Of a DNA stretch of 64,000 nucleotides, positions 45,505 through 54,799 are shown piece by piece (the first letter of the stretch is position 1; each line of letters begins with the position of its first letter). The DNA is from JAIVJM01 sp963816985 (GTDB taxonomy: Bacteria > Acidobacteriota > Blastocatellia > Pyrinomonadales > Pyrinomonadaceae), in the NCBI GenBank assembly GCA_963816985.1, contig CAWFMF010000004.1, positions 3,968,001 through 4,032,000 of the forward strand, read 5' to 3'. Below the pieces are notes generated by a model. It worked only from the letters and a program-made list of their open reading frames with translations. It did not search any database and was not told where the DNA came from. Made by a program: the position numbers and the translations under genes.

Positions 45505-45556
45505 TACGTAGCTTCCGCAACAAAAAATACGTAGGTCTACGTACCGGGTGTACGTA
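45505..45556. promoter_or_regulatory. TACGTA operator-like array
   Basis: TACGTA occurs four times: 45505-45510, 45528-45533, 45538-45543 and 45551-45556. The middle pair forms the dyad TACGTAGGTCTACGTA. LuxR/NarL-type response regulators often bind such short palindromes. TATAAA at about 45579 could be a -10 element. It lies about 290 bases upstream of the hydrogenase start. Confidence 0.65.
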
Positions 45557-45841
45557 GGTTTGCGAATAGACGGAACCGTATAAAGGCCGGATAATGCCGT
45601 CATTCCGTCATTGCCGCCGCCACCGTCTCCTCCGGCGGCTGAATTGTCTGACTTCCAAGGGGTCTTCGGCAGCCCGAAGGGGATTCGGCCCGCCCGTTTG
45701 TAGGGCGAGTAGCGGCGGCGGCGCATTCATCCTCGCTGTTTACCCGACTTCAAGACCGAGCCTGATTCGGCCACGCATAATTTGAACGGCGGCCCAACCA
45801 TGACCGTCCCGGCTATTCAATTTTAGGAAGGAGGCCAGGAG

Positions 45842-46923
<1,082 letters not shown>

Positions 46924-46927
<4 letters not shown>

Positions 46928-48720
46928 GTACCACGACCACGACCGAGACCAAGGCTCCGGCCAAGCCCCGCACGCTGGTGGACATGAACTGGGACCCGAT
47001 CACACGCATCGTCGGTTCCTTGGGCATCTACACCAAGATTGACTTCAACAACAAGGAGGTCGCCGAGTGCTACTCGACCTCCTCGATCTTCCGCGGCTAC
47101 TCGATCTTCATGAAGGGCAAAGACCCGCGCGACGCGCACTTCATCACCTCGCGCATCTGCGGCATCTGCGGCGACAACCACGCCGTCTGCGCCACCTACG
47201 CGCAGAACATGGCCTTCGGCGTGCGCCCGCCCGCGATGGCCGAGTGGATTACGAACCTCGGCGAGGCCGCCGAGTACATGTTCGACCACAACATCTTTCA
47301 GGACAATCTGGTCGGCGTGGACTTCTGCGAGCAGATGGTGAAGGAGACCAACCCGTCCGTGTGGGAGAAGGCGAAGAACACCGACGCGCCGCACGCCGCC
47401 GACCACGGCTACAAGAAAATCTCCGACATCATGACGGCCCTCAACCCGTTCACCGGAGAGTTCTACCGCGAGACGCTGCACGTCAGCCGCTACACGCGCG
47501 AGATGTTCTGCCTCATGGAAGGCCGCCACGTCCACCCTTCAACCTTGTATCCGGGCGGAGTGGGCACGGTGCCGACGGTGCAGCTCTTCACCGACTACCT
47601 CGTCCGTCTGATGAAGTACTGCGAGTTCATGAAGAAGGTCGTGCCGCTCCACGACGACCTCTTCGACTTCTTCTACGAGGCGCTGCCCGGCTACGAAGAG
47701 GTCGGACGCCGCCGCATCCTCCTCGGCTGCTGGGGTTCGTATCAAGACCCGAACGTCTGCGACTACCGCTACGAGACGATGAACGAGTGGGGCAACGCGA
47801 TGTACGTCACACCCGGCGTCATCGTGGACGGCGAGCTGGTGACGACCGACCTCGTGGACATCGGTCTCAACATCCGCATCCTCTTGGGTAGCTCCTACTA
47901 CGACGACTGGGATCAGGCCGAACAGTTCGTCAAGCAGGACCCGCTCGGCAACCCGGTTGACATGAAGCACCCGTGGAACCAGACGACCATCCCGCGCCCG
48001 CAGAAGCGCGACTTTGACAACAATTACACGTGGGTCATGTCGCCGCGCTGGCTCGACAAGCGGACGGGCGACCACCTCGCCTTAGACACCGGCGGCGGGG
48101 CCATCGCGCGTCTGTGGGCGACGGCGCTCGCGGGCAAGGTGGACATCGGGTATCTGAAGGCGACCGGTAAGAGCGTCAAGATTTACCTGCCGCAGACGGC
48201 CACGAAGCCCGAAGTCGAGTTCGAGTGGAACATCCCGAAGTGGTCGAACGCTCTGGAGCGCGACCGCGCGCGCACGTACTTTCAGGCTTACTCGGCGGCG
48301 GCGGCGCTCTACTTCGTCGAGCAGGCTTTGGCCGAGCTGCACGCCGGGCGGACGAAGACTTGGGAGCCCTTCAAGGTTCCGGAAGAGGCCATCGGCTGCG
48401 GCTTCCACGAAGCGGTGCGCGGCGTCTTGTCGCATCACGTCGTCATCCGCGACGGCAAGATTGCGAATTATCACCCGTACCCGCCGACGCCCTGGAACGC
48501 CAACCCGCGCGACATCTACGGCACGCCCGGCCCCTACGAGGACGCCGTGCAGGGGACGCCCATCTTCGAGGAGAACGGGCCGGACAACTTCAAGGGCATT
48601 GACATCATGCGCACCGTCAGAAGCTTCGACCCGTGCCTGCCCTGCGGCGTCCACATGTACCTCGGCAAAGGCAGGGTGCTGGAAACGCACCACTCGCCGA
48701 TGTTCGGGGCGGTCAAGTAA
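46924..48720 (+). CDS. hhyL: [NiFe]-hydrogenase large subunit, group 1h-like
   Basis: 598 residues. The nickel-binding L1 motif is TSRICGICGDNHA (Cys79, Cys82) and the L2 motif is DPCLPCGVHMYLG (Cys571, Cys574, His577). Both match the high-affinity group 1h pattern. A 21-residue extension follows His577 and should be removed by the maturation protease at 52571 once the NiFe site is in place. The subunit oxidises H2, and the enzyme class is known for scavenging atmospheric H2 under carbon starvation in soil bacteria. The ATG at 46924 overlaps the end of the small-subunit gene. It is the only large subunit in the window. Confidence 0.96.
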
Positions 48721-48834
48721 AAGCCGTCAACCGTGAACCGTAAACCGTGACAGGAGCGTGAACCGTGAACCGTGAGCCGTGACGAGATAAAAGCTGTCTT
48801 CTTCTTGTCGCGGTTCACGGTTCACGGTTCACGG
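48721..48834. repeat. Intergenic palindrome R3 (CCGTGAA word)
   Basis: Iterated AACCGTGAACCGTGA copies on the left pair with GGTTCACGGTTCACGGTTCA on the right (48806-48832). It begins three bases after the large-subunit stop and ends 10 bases before the NifU-like start. Confidence 0.9.
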
Positions 48835-48844
48835 GGGTTAACGC

Positions 48845-49399
48845 ATGCAGCAAGTTGAGGAACTGATCCGCAAGATTGAGAGCCTGTCCGACCCGGAGGC
48901 GCGGGCCGCCGCTGTGGAACTGATGCAGTCGCTGATGGACTTCCACGGCGCGGGGCTCGACCGACTGATGGAGATCGTCTCGGAGGAGGGCGAGGCGGGC
49001 TATCGCATCTTCGACCGCTTAGCGCAAGACGAGCTGGTGGGGAACCTGCTGCTGCTCTACGGGCTGCACCCCGTCCCGCTCGAAACGAGGGTCATGCAGG
49101 CGCTCGAAAAGGTGCGCCCGTATCTGGACTCGCACGGCGGCAACGTCGAGCTGCTCGGCGTCGAGGGCGGGACAGTGCGGCTCAAACTTGAAGGCAGTTG
49201 CAAGACGTGCCCGTCGTCGTCGCTGACGCTCAAGCTCGCCATCGAGGAAGCGATTTACAAGGAAGCGCCCGACGTGGCCGCCATCGAGGCCGAAGGGGTC
49301 GCAGAGCAGACGACCGCGCAGACGACCGCGCCTTCAAACGGCTTCGTGCAGATAGGGAAGCGACCGGCCAGCGTCGCCGCCGCCCTGTCCCGGACATAA
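48845..49399 (+). CDS. NifU-like C-terminal domain protein
   Basis: 184 residues. An N-terminal helical part is followed by a NifU C-terminal-type domain with the CxxC in LEGSCKTCPSSSLTLKLAI and the preceding SHGGNVELLGVEGG strand. Such domains hold or pass Fe-S clusters. In group 1h hydrogenase clusters a NifU-like gene is common and may help load the small subunit, whose clusters are unusual. The tail is Thr/Gln-rich. It lies between the large subunit and the unknown accessory genes. Confidence 0.85.
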   Translation: MQQVEELIRKIESLSDPEARAAAVELMQSLMDFHGAGLDRLMEIVSEEGEAGYRIFDRLAQDELVGNLLLLYGLHPVPLETRVMQALEKVRPYLDSHGGNVELLGVEGGTVRLKLEGSCKTCPSSSLTLKLAIEEAIYKEAPDVAAIEAEGVAEQTTAQTTAPSNGFVQIGKRPASVAAALSRT

Positions 49400-49421
49400 A
49401 GGTCATTGAGGAGGAGAGAAC

Positions 49422-49643
49422 ATGGGAGACGAGGACACTTCGGCGAGCGCGCCGACACACACGCATGGCACACGTCAGGGCGAAGAGATTAAGGACGAGG
49501 AAGGCAAGGAGTCGGGGCGCGAAGACGCCGGGACGACGGGCGCAGACCGCCCCTCCGGAACGTCGGACGCCAGAGACTCCACGGCCATCAACCCCGACGA
49601 CGTGGAGACGGTCACGGACAGCCCGAACATGCCCCCGGCCTGA
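49422..49643 (+). CDS. Small hydrophilic protein in the hydrogenase operon
   Basis: 73 residues, rich in Asp, Glu, Thr and Gly, with a His-x-His (THTHGTRQ) and no hydrophobic segment, so it is probably disordered. GGAGGAGAG precedes the ATG, 22 bases after the NifU-like gene. I recognise no family. Its position inside the operon and good ribosome site support that it is real. Confidence 0.6.
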   Translation: MGDEDTSASAPTHTHGTRQGEEIKDEEGKESGREDAGTTGADRPSGTSDARDSTAINPDDVETVTDSPNMPPA

Positions 49644-49650
49644 ACGGGTC

Positions 49651-49779
49651 GCGGATTGCGGGATTCGGATTGCGGATGGCGGAAGGCGGTTGATGCGTCC
49701 AGAGCCCGAATCCGAATCGGTGTGATATGACAAACGACCAGGGAAACAACAACCCGCCGTCCGCCGTCCGCAGTCCGCC
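49651..49779. repeat. Intergenic palindrome R4 (GCGGATT word)
   Basis: The left arm GCGGATTGCGGATGGCGG pairs imperfectly with the right arm CCGCCGTCCGCCGTCCGC (49754-49779); GATTCGGATT pairs with AATCCGAATC inside. The right arm extends into the first codons of the DUF5947 gene, encoding PPSAVRSPPT. Confidence 0.65.
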
Positions 49780-50413
49780 AACGGAGAGTGCGAATTCCGC
49801 CGTCAGCGTGCTGCGGCGTTTCGTGCGCCCGCGCGCGTCCGCGGCGGAGCGTTGCGACCTGTGCAGCGCCGAGCTGACGCCCGAACACCAGCACCTCTTC
49901 GAGCCGCCGACCCGCCAGCTCTTATGCTCCTGCGAGGCGTGCGCGATTCTCTTCAGCGGGCAGGCGGAGACGAAGTACAGGCGCGTCCCGCGCCGCGTCC
50001 GATACCTCGCGGACTTCCGCCTCTCGGACGCGCAGTGGGAGAGTCTCCTCATCCCCATCGGCATGGCCTTCTTCTTCCACAGCAGCCCCGCCGACAAAAC
50101 GCTCGCGCTCTACCCAAGCCCGGCGGGCGCGACCGAATCGCTCCTCGACCTCTCGGCTTGGGCCGAGGTCTTGGAAGAGAACCCCGTGCTGCGGGAGTTG
50201 GAGCCGGACGTGGAGGCTTTGCTCGTCAACCGCGTGCGCGGCGCGAACGATTATTACCTCGCGCCGATTGACGAGTGCTTCAAGCTCGTGGGGCTCATCC
50301 GCGCGGGCTGGCGGGGCTTGTCCGGCGGGACGGAGGTCTGGGGGGAGATAGAAGGATTCTTCGCCGGGCTGAAGCAAAAATCGGGCGTGGTCAAAGAGGC
50401 GGCCCGTGCCTGA
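49727..50413 (+). CDS. DUF5947-like hydrogenase accessory protein
   Basis: 228 residues. After a low-complexity N-terminus encoded by palindrome R4, the body has RCDLCSAELTPEHQHLFEPP, CSCEACAILF and a FFHSSPADKTLALYPSPAGA segment. I recognise this as DUF5947, found next to group 1h hydrogenases. The Cys pairs may bind a metal. The function is unknown. It overlaps the start of the next gene by eight bases. There is no Shine-Dalgarno before the ATG at 49727. Confidence 0.75.
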   Translation: MTNDQGNNNPPSAVRSPPTESANSAVSVLRRFVRPRASAAERCDLCSAELTPEHQHLFEPPTRQLLCSCEACAILFSGQAETKYRRVPRRVRYLADFRLSDAQWESLLIPIGMAFFFHSSPADKTLALYPSPAGATESLLDLSAWAEVLEENPVLRELEPDVEALLVNRVRGANDYYLAPIDECFKLVGLIRAGWRGLSGGTEVWGEIEGFFAGLKQKSGVVKEAARA

Positions 50414-51056
50414 GTTGAGCTTTCAGGTCGAAGGAGCCGAGGTCGTCCCCTTCGCGGCGTCCCCGCTGCTCTGCTTCAAGCTGCGCATCGCCAACGCGGA
50501 CGCGGACGAGCAGATTCAGTCCGTCTCGCTGCGCTGCCAGATTCAGATAGAGACGACGAAGCGGCACTACACGGCGGAGGAGAAGGAACGGCTGCGCGAC
50601 CTTTTCGGCGAGCCGGAGCGTTGGGGCCATACCCTGCGCGCGATGCTCTGGACGCACGCGACCGCCATCGTGACCACCTTTGCGGGGAGCACGCTCGTTG
50701 ACCTCCACGTCCCGTGCACCTTCGACTTCAACGTGGCCGCGACGAAATACTTCGCCGGACTGGAATCGGGCGAGGTGCCGCTCAACCTGATGTTCAGCGG
50801 CACGGTCTTTTACGAGGGCGGCGAGCGCGGCTTGCAGGCCGTGCAAATCCCTTGGGACAGGGAAGCGCACTTCCGCCTGCCGGTCGCCGTCTGGGGAGAG
50901 ATGATGGAGCACTACTACCCGAACAGCGCGTGGCTCCGCCTGCGCCGCGACGTGTTCGACCGGCTCTACCATTACAAGATGCGCCGACGGGATTCCGACG
51001 TGGGAACAGGCGGTGGAAAGTCTAATGCGGAATGCGGAATGATGAATGATGAATAA
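50406..51056 (+). CDS. DUF6084-like hydrogenase accessory protein
   Basis: 216 residues, predicted mainly beta, with LSFQVEGAEVVPFAASPLLC, LRCQIQIET, LVDLHVPCTFDFNVAATKYF and IPWDREAHFRLPVAVWGEMM. The pattern fits DUF6084, a partner of DUF5947 in hydrogenase clusters. The last ~12 residues (NAECGMMNDE) are encoded by the left arm of palindrome R5, so the repeat has replaced or extended the natural C-terminus. The function is unknown. Confidence 0.75.
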   Translation: MPELSFQVEGAEVVPFAASPLLCFKLRIANADADEQIQSVSLRCQIQIETTKRHYTAEEKERLRDLFGEPERWGHTLRAMLWTHATAIVTTFAGSTLVDLHVPCTFDFNVAATKYFAGLESGEVPLNLMFSGTVFYEGGERGLQAVQIPWDREAHFRLPVAVWGEMMEHYYPNSAWLRLRRDVFDRLYHYKMRRRDSDVGTGGGKSNAECGMMNDE

Positions 51057-51096
51057 AGACAGCTTGCCTTTCATTCATCATTCATCATTCCGCATT
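51031..51096. repeat. Intergenic palindrome R5 (GATGAAT word)
   Basis: Perfect 24-base arms (beginning AATGCGGAATGATG) enclose an 18-base loop. The left arm includes the first base of the DUF6084 stop codon; the right arm ends 11 bases before the next ATG. The same 24-base arm recurs exactly in R8. Confidence 0.95.
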
Positions 51097-51107
51097 CATC
51101 ACTTCTT

Positions 51108-52208
51108 ATGAACATCAGTCTGGTGGAAAAGATAGCCGACGCCGTGCTCTACGAGGGGTACATCCTCTATCCCTACCGCCCGTCGGCGGTGAAGAACCAG
51201 CAACGCTGGAACTTCGGCGCGCTCTGTCCCGCAGCTTACAGCCGCGCGCAGGGCGGAACCGAGGCGTGGACGATGCAGACCGAGTGCCTCGCCACGGGCG
51301 GCGGGGCGACCGCGCTCGACGTGAAGGTGAGATTCCTGCACCTCTCGGAGCGCGAGGTGTGCGTGCCGAATGCGGACGGCGGATTGAGGCTTGCGGATTT
51401 GAGCGACGGCGACATTCAAGCTTCGAGCGACGATACTGAACTCCGGGTCGTGTCGTCGCTCGAAGTCAACGGGCGGCTCTTTCAGACGTGGCAGGAATCG
51501 GTTGAGCGCGATGTCTGTCTGCCGTCACTTAACTTGGCTGAAGTCGTTGACCAACCGCGACGGCTCGCGTTCTCTTTCCCGCAGAGCCGGGAGGTCGAGC
51601 CGCTGCGCGACGAGGCGAGCGGCAAGGTCGCGGGTGTTATCGTCCGCCGGCAGCAGGCGGTCGAAGGCGCAATCGAAGTCTCGGCGCAGCACAAAGACTC
51701 CGGCGCGTTCAAAATCACCGTGCGCATCCTGAACCTGACTCCGTTGGAAGACGCCGGAGGGCGTAGTAGAGACGAAGCGTTGATGCGCTCCTTCGTCTCG
51801 ACCCACACCATCCTGAGCGTGCGCGGAGGCGAGTTCGTCTCGCTGCTCGACCCGCCGGAGGCTTTCAGCGCCGCCGCCGCCGGGTGTCAGAACATCGGCA
51901 CATACCCGGTCTTGGTCGGCGATGAAGGCGAGCGCGGCCAGATGCTCTCGTCGCCCATCATCCTCTACGACTACCCGCAGATCGCGCCGGAGTCGGCGGG
52001 CGAACTCTTCGACGGGACGGAGATTGACGAGATTCTGACGCTCCGCATCATGACGCTGACCGACGAGGAGAAGCGCGAGGTGCGCGGCGCGGACGAGCGC
52101 GCGCGCCGGATACTCGAACGCACCGAACAGATGCCCGCCGAGCAGTTGATGAAAATGCACGGCGCTATAAAAAAAGTTCCCGGCTCAAAGTTCAAGGTTC
52201 AAAGTTAA
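51108..52208 (+). CDS. Conserved hydrogenase-cluster protein of unknown function
   Basis: 366 residues, no membrane or signal segment. It begins SLVEKIADAVLYEGYILYPY, with RWNFGALCPAAYS and a C-terminal helical part (LTDEEKREVRGADERARRIL). I have no family name, but it lies between DUF6084 and the maturation protease, which suggests an accessory role in assembling the hydrogenase. The last residues (KFKVQS) come from palindrome R6. The ATG at 51108 has no Shine-Dalgarno and follows R5 closely. Confidence 0.75.
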   Translation: MNISLVEKIADAVLYEGYILYPYRPSAVKNQQRWNFGALCPAAYSRAQGGTEAWTMQTECLATGGGATALDVKVRFLHLSEREVCVPNADGGLRLADLSDGDIQASSDDTELRVVSSLEVNGRLFQTWQESVERDVCLPSLNLAEVVDQPRRLAFSFPQSREVEPLRDEASGKVAGVIVRRQQAVEGAIEVSAQHKDSGAFKITVRILNLTPLEDAGGRSRDEALMRSFVSTHTILSVRGGEFVSLLDPPEAFSAAAAGCQNIGTYPVLVGDEGERGQMLSSPIILYDYPQIAPESAGELFDGTEIDEILTLRIMTLTDEEKREVRGADERARRILERTEQMPAEQLMKMHGAIKKVPGSKFKVQS

Positions 52209-52241
52209 GAGCCTGTCTTCAACTTTGAACCTTGAACTTTG
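52186..52241. repeat. Intergenic palindrome R6 (AAGTTCA word)
   Basis: Perfect 21-base arms of CAAAGTTCAAGGTTCAAAG type enclose a 14-base loop. The left arm contains part of the stop codon of the upstream gene (52206-52208), and the right arm ends 18 bases before the next ATG. Confidence 0.95.
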
Positions 52242-52259
52242 AACTTATCGAGTTGAGCG

Positions 52260-52574
52260 ATGAACGAGTGGGAGTGGCAACTGCTTGAGGAGAAGACTTC
52301 GGTCGGGAGCGTCAGCGTCTCCGGCGTGGAAGTCAAAGCGGGCGACCGCGTTCGGCTGCGCCCGAAGGCGGGCGGCGACATCTTCGACCTCGCGCTCGCG
52401 GGACAGGTCGCCGTCGTCGAATCAATCGAGCAGGACTACGAGGGCACGAACCACCTCGCCGTCGTCCTCGAAGACGATCCGGGCCGCGACCTTGGGATGC
52501 TCCGCCAGCCGGGCCACCGCTTTTTCTTCTCCCCGGAGGAGGTCGAGCCGTTAGCGGAAAGCGGTGACGATTGA
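52260..52574 (+). CDS. Small hydrogenase-cluster protein of unknown function
   Basis: 104 residues: NEWEWQLLEEKTSVGSVSVS, then VKAGDRVRLRPKAGGDIFDL and GHRFFFSPEEVEPL. The central part looks like a small beta-barrel/SH3-like domain (AGDRVRLRP, VAVVESIEQDYE). It overlaps the maturation protease start by four bases, so the two are probably translationally coupled. The function is unknown. Confidence 0.7.
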   Translation: MNEWEWQLLEEKTSVGSVSVSGVEVKAGDRVRLRPKAGGDIFDLALAGQVAVVESIEQDYEGTNHLAVVLEDDPGRDLGMLRQPGHRFFFSPEEVEPLAESGDD

Positions 52575-53122
52575 CGAGCGACGAGCTGACAGAGAGAGAA
52601 GACACGGCGACGCCGCCGACCGTCCTCGTCGCCGGCATCGGCAACATCTTCATGGGCGACGACGCCTTCGGCTGCGAGGTCGCGCGACGCCTCGCGGGGC
52701 GTCAACTTCCCGAAGGCGTGCGCGTGGTTGACTTCGGCATCCGCGGCTTCGACCTCGCCTACGCCATTATGGACGGCCCGGACGCGACCATCTTCGTGGA
52801 CGCGACCCCGCGCGGCGGAGAGCCCGGCACGCTCTACACCATCGAACCCGACCTCGACGAGTTGAATAGCCTCGACACGAGGGGGATGATGGTCGAGCCG
52901 CACGGCATGAATCCTTTGAAGGTGTTGGCGATGGTCAAGTCGTCGGGCGGCGAGTTCAAGCGCATCCTTCTGGTCGGCTGCGAGCCGGAGACGCTCGGCG
53001 GCGAAGAAGGATTGATGGGCCTGAGCGAGCCGGTCGAGGCAGCCGTGGAAGAGGCCGTCAGGGTGGTCGAGTCGCTCGTCGCGAAAATTCTGAAAGGGAA
53101 TCACGCACAGGCGGTGTCGTGA
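52571..53122 (+). CDS. Hydrogenase maturation protease (HyaD/HycI family)
   Basis: 183 residues. The core starts VLVAGIGNIFMGDDAFGCEV; the Asp in GDDAFG and a later His in MVEPHGMNPL are the nickel-binding residues of this endopeptidase family, together with a conserved Asp in VVDFGIRG. It cuts the large-subunit precursor after the L2 histidine when nickel has been inserted. The start is a TTG at 52571 overlapping the previous stop, and the first ~15 residues are a charged extension. The large subunit at 46924 has the matching C-terminal extension. Confidence 0.92.
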   Translation: MTSDELTEREDTATPPTVLVAGIGNIFMGDDAFGCEVARRLAGRQLPEGVRVVDFGIRGFDLAYAIMDGPDATIFVDATPRGGEPGTLYTIEPDLDELNSLDTRGMMVEPHGMNPLKVLAMVKSSGGEFKRILLVGCEPETLGGEEGLMGLSEPVEAAVEEAVRVVESLVAKILKGNHAQAVS

Positions 53123-53155
53123 GGAAAATCTTTCAGCCAAGGATGGGAGTTTGAA

Positions 53156-53311
53156 ATGAAACGCAAAGAGAGCTTGGAAGTGAAGCGCCGCAGGCCGTCC
53201 GGGGTGGGCGTCCTCGGCATCGTCGGGGGCGCGGTCGTCGTGCTCGCCGCCGTCGTGGTGTTCACATCTTTCAACGACATCCGGCGGTACGTGAGGATGG
53301 TGCGGATGTGA
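53156..53311 (+). CDS. Tiny membrane protein (DUF6893-like)
   Basis: 51 residues. A basic N-terminus (KRKESLEVKRRRPSG) precedes one membrane helix (VGVLGIVGGAVVVLAAVVVF), and the protein ends DIRRYVRMVRM. The single helix plus RRY.R...M end resembles DUF6893 small proteins. AAGGATGGGAG lies upstream of the ATG. A second small protein with a related end (53446-53688) is adjacent. Possible roles are membrane anchoring or electron hand-off from the soluble hydrogenase; this is inference. Confidence 0.7.
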   Translation: MKRKESLEVKRRRPSGVGVLGIVGGAVVVLAAVVVFTSFNDIRRYVRMVRM

Positions 53312-53315
53312 GAAA

Positions 53316-53432
53316 AGCCGTGAACCGTGAATCGTAAGTCGTGAATAGCGGTTGAGTGCCGTTCAACTTGAGTAGTCGTTCGACAATTCAACGACAAGAC
53401 ATACGATGTACGATTCACGATTGACGAATCGA
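53316..53432. repeat. Intergenic palindrome R7 (CGTGAATCGTA word)
   Basis: Imperfect arms with CGTGAATCGTA (53326-53336) and TACGATTCACG (53409-53419) plus further partial pairing. It uses the same CCGTGAA word as R3 on its left side. It begins five bases after the tiny gene's stop. Confidence 0.65.
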
Positions 53433-53445
53433 GAGGAGGACTGTC

Positions 53446-53688
53446 ATGGCAGATGATGAAGCTAACGGCTCGAACGGCTCGAACGACATGGTGTTCCTTG
53501 TTGCCGGGGTTGCCTTTCTGGTCGCGGGGGCCGGGCTCATCTTGGCGCATCCGGGCATCCGCCGTCAGGCGCGCGAAGCGTTGGGCCGCGTGCTGCCCGC
53601 AGACCTGCTGGAGCCCGGCAACATCGCCGGGGGACTCTCTACCATCGTCCCGGACTTCGAGCGGTACATGAAACTCAGGGCGATGTGA
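53446..53688 (+). CDS. Small membrane protein with an RYMKLRAM end
   Basis: 80 residues. A polar N-terminus (ADDEANGSNGSND), one membrane helix (MVFLVAGVAFLVAGAGLILA) and a short amphipathic C-terminal part end in FERYMKLRAM. The ending matches the preceding tiny protein (RRYVRMVRM), suggesting a shared partner. GAGAGGAGG precedes the ATG. No family name is known to me. Confidence 0.7.
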   Translation: MADDEANGSNGSNDMVFLVAGVAFLVAGAGLILAHPGIRRQAREALGRVLPADLLEPGNIAGGLSTIVPDFERYMKLRAM

Positions 53689-53767
53689 CCGGGCAGGCCG
53701 TCGCGTGCGGACTGCGACACTTGAGAGGCGGCGCGGCCCCTTGCGGCCCGCCGTCGTGAGGAGTGTT

Positions 53768-54349
53768 ATGAGCGAAAACGTCGCGGAAGCCGCGGGAGTA
53801 GCTCGCTATCGTCTGGACGCGGGCCAGAGCCGGTTCACCGTGCAGGCGTTCGCCGAGGGGCTCTTCTCTTCGTTCGGCCATAACCCCATCATCGCCATCC
53901 GCGATTTCGAGGGCGAGGTCGAGTTCGTCCCCGGCACGCTCGAAGGCGCGCGCGTCCGTCTGACCATCAAGGCCGACTCGCTCGCCGTGACGGGCGACGT
54001 GAAGGAGAAGGATCGCCTTGAGATCGAGCGCATGATGCGCGGCGACGTGCTCGAAGTCTCGACGTATCCGGAGATCACCTTCGAGAGCAAGAGCGTCACG
54101 GCGAGCCGCATCGCGGAAGGCCGCTACCGCTTCCGCGCCATCGGCGACCTGACCCTGCACGGCGTCACCCAGCGCAACCTCTGGATTTCGGGGGAGGCGA
54201 CCACGGGCGAAGACACCCTGCGCGCGCAGGGCGAGTTCTCGCTCAAGCAGACCGACTACAAGATCAAACCGGTCTCGGTCGCGGGCGGCACGCTCAAAGT
54301 CAAAAACGAGCTGAAGTTCAAGTTCGACATCACGGCTGAAAAGCAATGA
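53768..54349 (+). CDS. YceI-family lipid-binding-fold protein
   Basis: 193 residues with the YceI pattern: YRLDAGQSRFTVQAFAEGLF, SSFGHNPIIAIRDFEG (conserved His), MMRGDVLEVSTYPEITFES and GDLTLHGVTQRN. No signal peptide is evident, so it may be cytoplasmic. YceI proteins bind long isoprenoids such as quinones. In a hydrogenase cluster this suggests handling of a quinone acceptor, an inference. GAGGAG precedes the ATG at 53768. The stop codon lies within the left arm of palindrome R8. Confidence 0.88.
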   Translation: MSENVAEAAGVARYRLDAGQSRFTVQAFAEGLFSSFGHNPIIAIRDFEGEVEFVPGTLEGARVRLTIKADSLAVTGDVKEKDRLEIERMMRGDVLEVSTYPEITFESKSVTASRIAEGRYRFRAIGDLTLHGVTQRNLWISGEATTGEDTLRAQGEFSLKQTDYKIKPVSVAGGTLKVKNELKFKFDITAEKQ

Positions 54350-54444
54350 TGAATGCGGAATGATGAATGATGAATATCCCGCAAGCTGAGTGATGTTCGT
54401 CAACCTGCTTCTCATTCATCATTCATCATTCCGCATTCATCATT
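54345..54444. repeat. Intergenic palindrome R8 (GATGAAT word)
   Basis: Perfect 31-base arms (beginning AATGATGAATGCGGAATG) enclose a 38-base loop. 24 bases of each arm are identical to R5. The YceI stop codon (54347-54349) is in the left arm, and the right arm ends seven bases before the hypA ATG. Confidence 0.95.
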
Positions 54445-54451
54445 ATTATTT

Positions 54452-54799
54452 ATGCACGAGCTTTCCATCGCCATGAGTATGATTGAGATGGCCGCCGAGG
54501 AGGCGGCGCGGCGCGGCGGCGTGCAGGTGAGCGCGATTCACTTGAAGCTGGGGCCGCTGTCGGGCGTCGTCCGCGAGGCGCTGCTCTTCTCGTATGACGT
54601 GGCGTGTGCGGGGACTCCGCTCGAAGGGTCGCGCCTCGTCATCGAGGACGTGCCCGTCGTCGTCTTCTGCGACGTCTGCTCGGAGGAGCAGACGCTCGCT
54701 TCCATCCAGAGATTCTTCTGCCCCGCGTGCGGCACGCCCACTTCGCAGGTCGTGCGCGGCAAGGAACTCGAAGTCGTGGCTTTGGAGCTGGAACAATGA
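54452..54799 (+). CDS. hypA: HypA nickel chaperone for hydrogenase maturation
   Basis: 115 residues starting MHELSIAMSM, with the nickel-binding N-terminus (Met1-His2) and a zinc domain with two Cys pairs (VFCDVCSEEQ and FFCPACGTP). HypA delivers nickel, with HypB, to the large-subunit precursor. The stop overlaps the hypB start by four bases. It directly follows palindrome R8 and has no Shine-Dalgarno. Confidence 0.96.
   Translation: MHELSIAMSMIEMAAEEAARRGGVQVSAIHLKLGPLSGVVREALLFSYDVACAGTPLEGSRLVIEDVPVVVFCDVCSEEQTLASIQRFFCPACGTPTSQVVRGKELEVVALELEQ

Noticed and set aside
45575..45590. TATAAA as the -10 of the hydrogenase promoter
   Set aside because: A -35 at proper spacing is not seen (TTGCGA is only 13 bases away). 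It may still work with the activator, so it is mentioned only within the operator entry.
52571..53122. Assigning the name hyaD or hybD
   Set aside because: The family is clear, but the exact orthologue cannot be chosen without a phylogeny.
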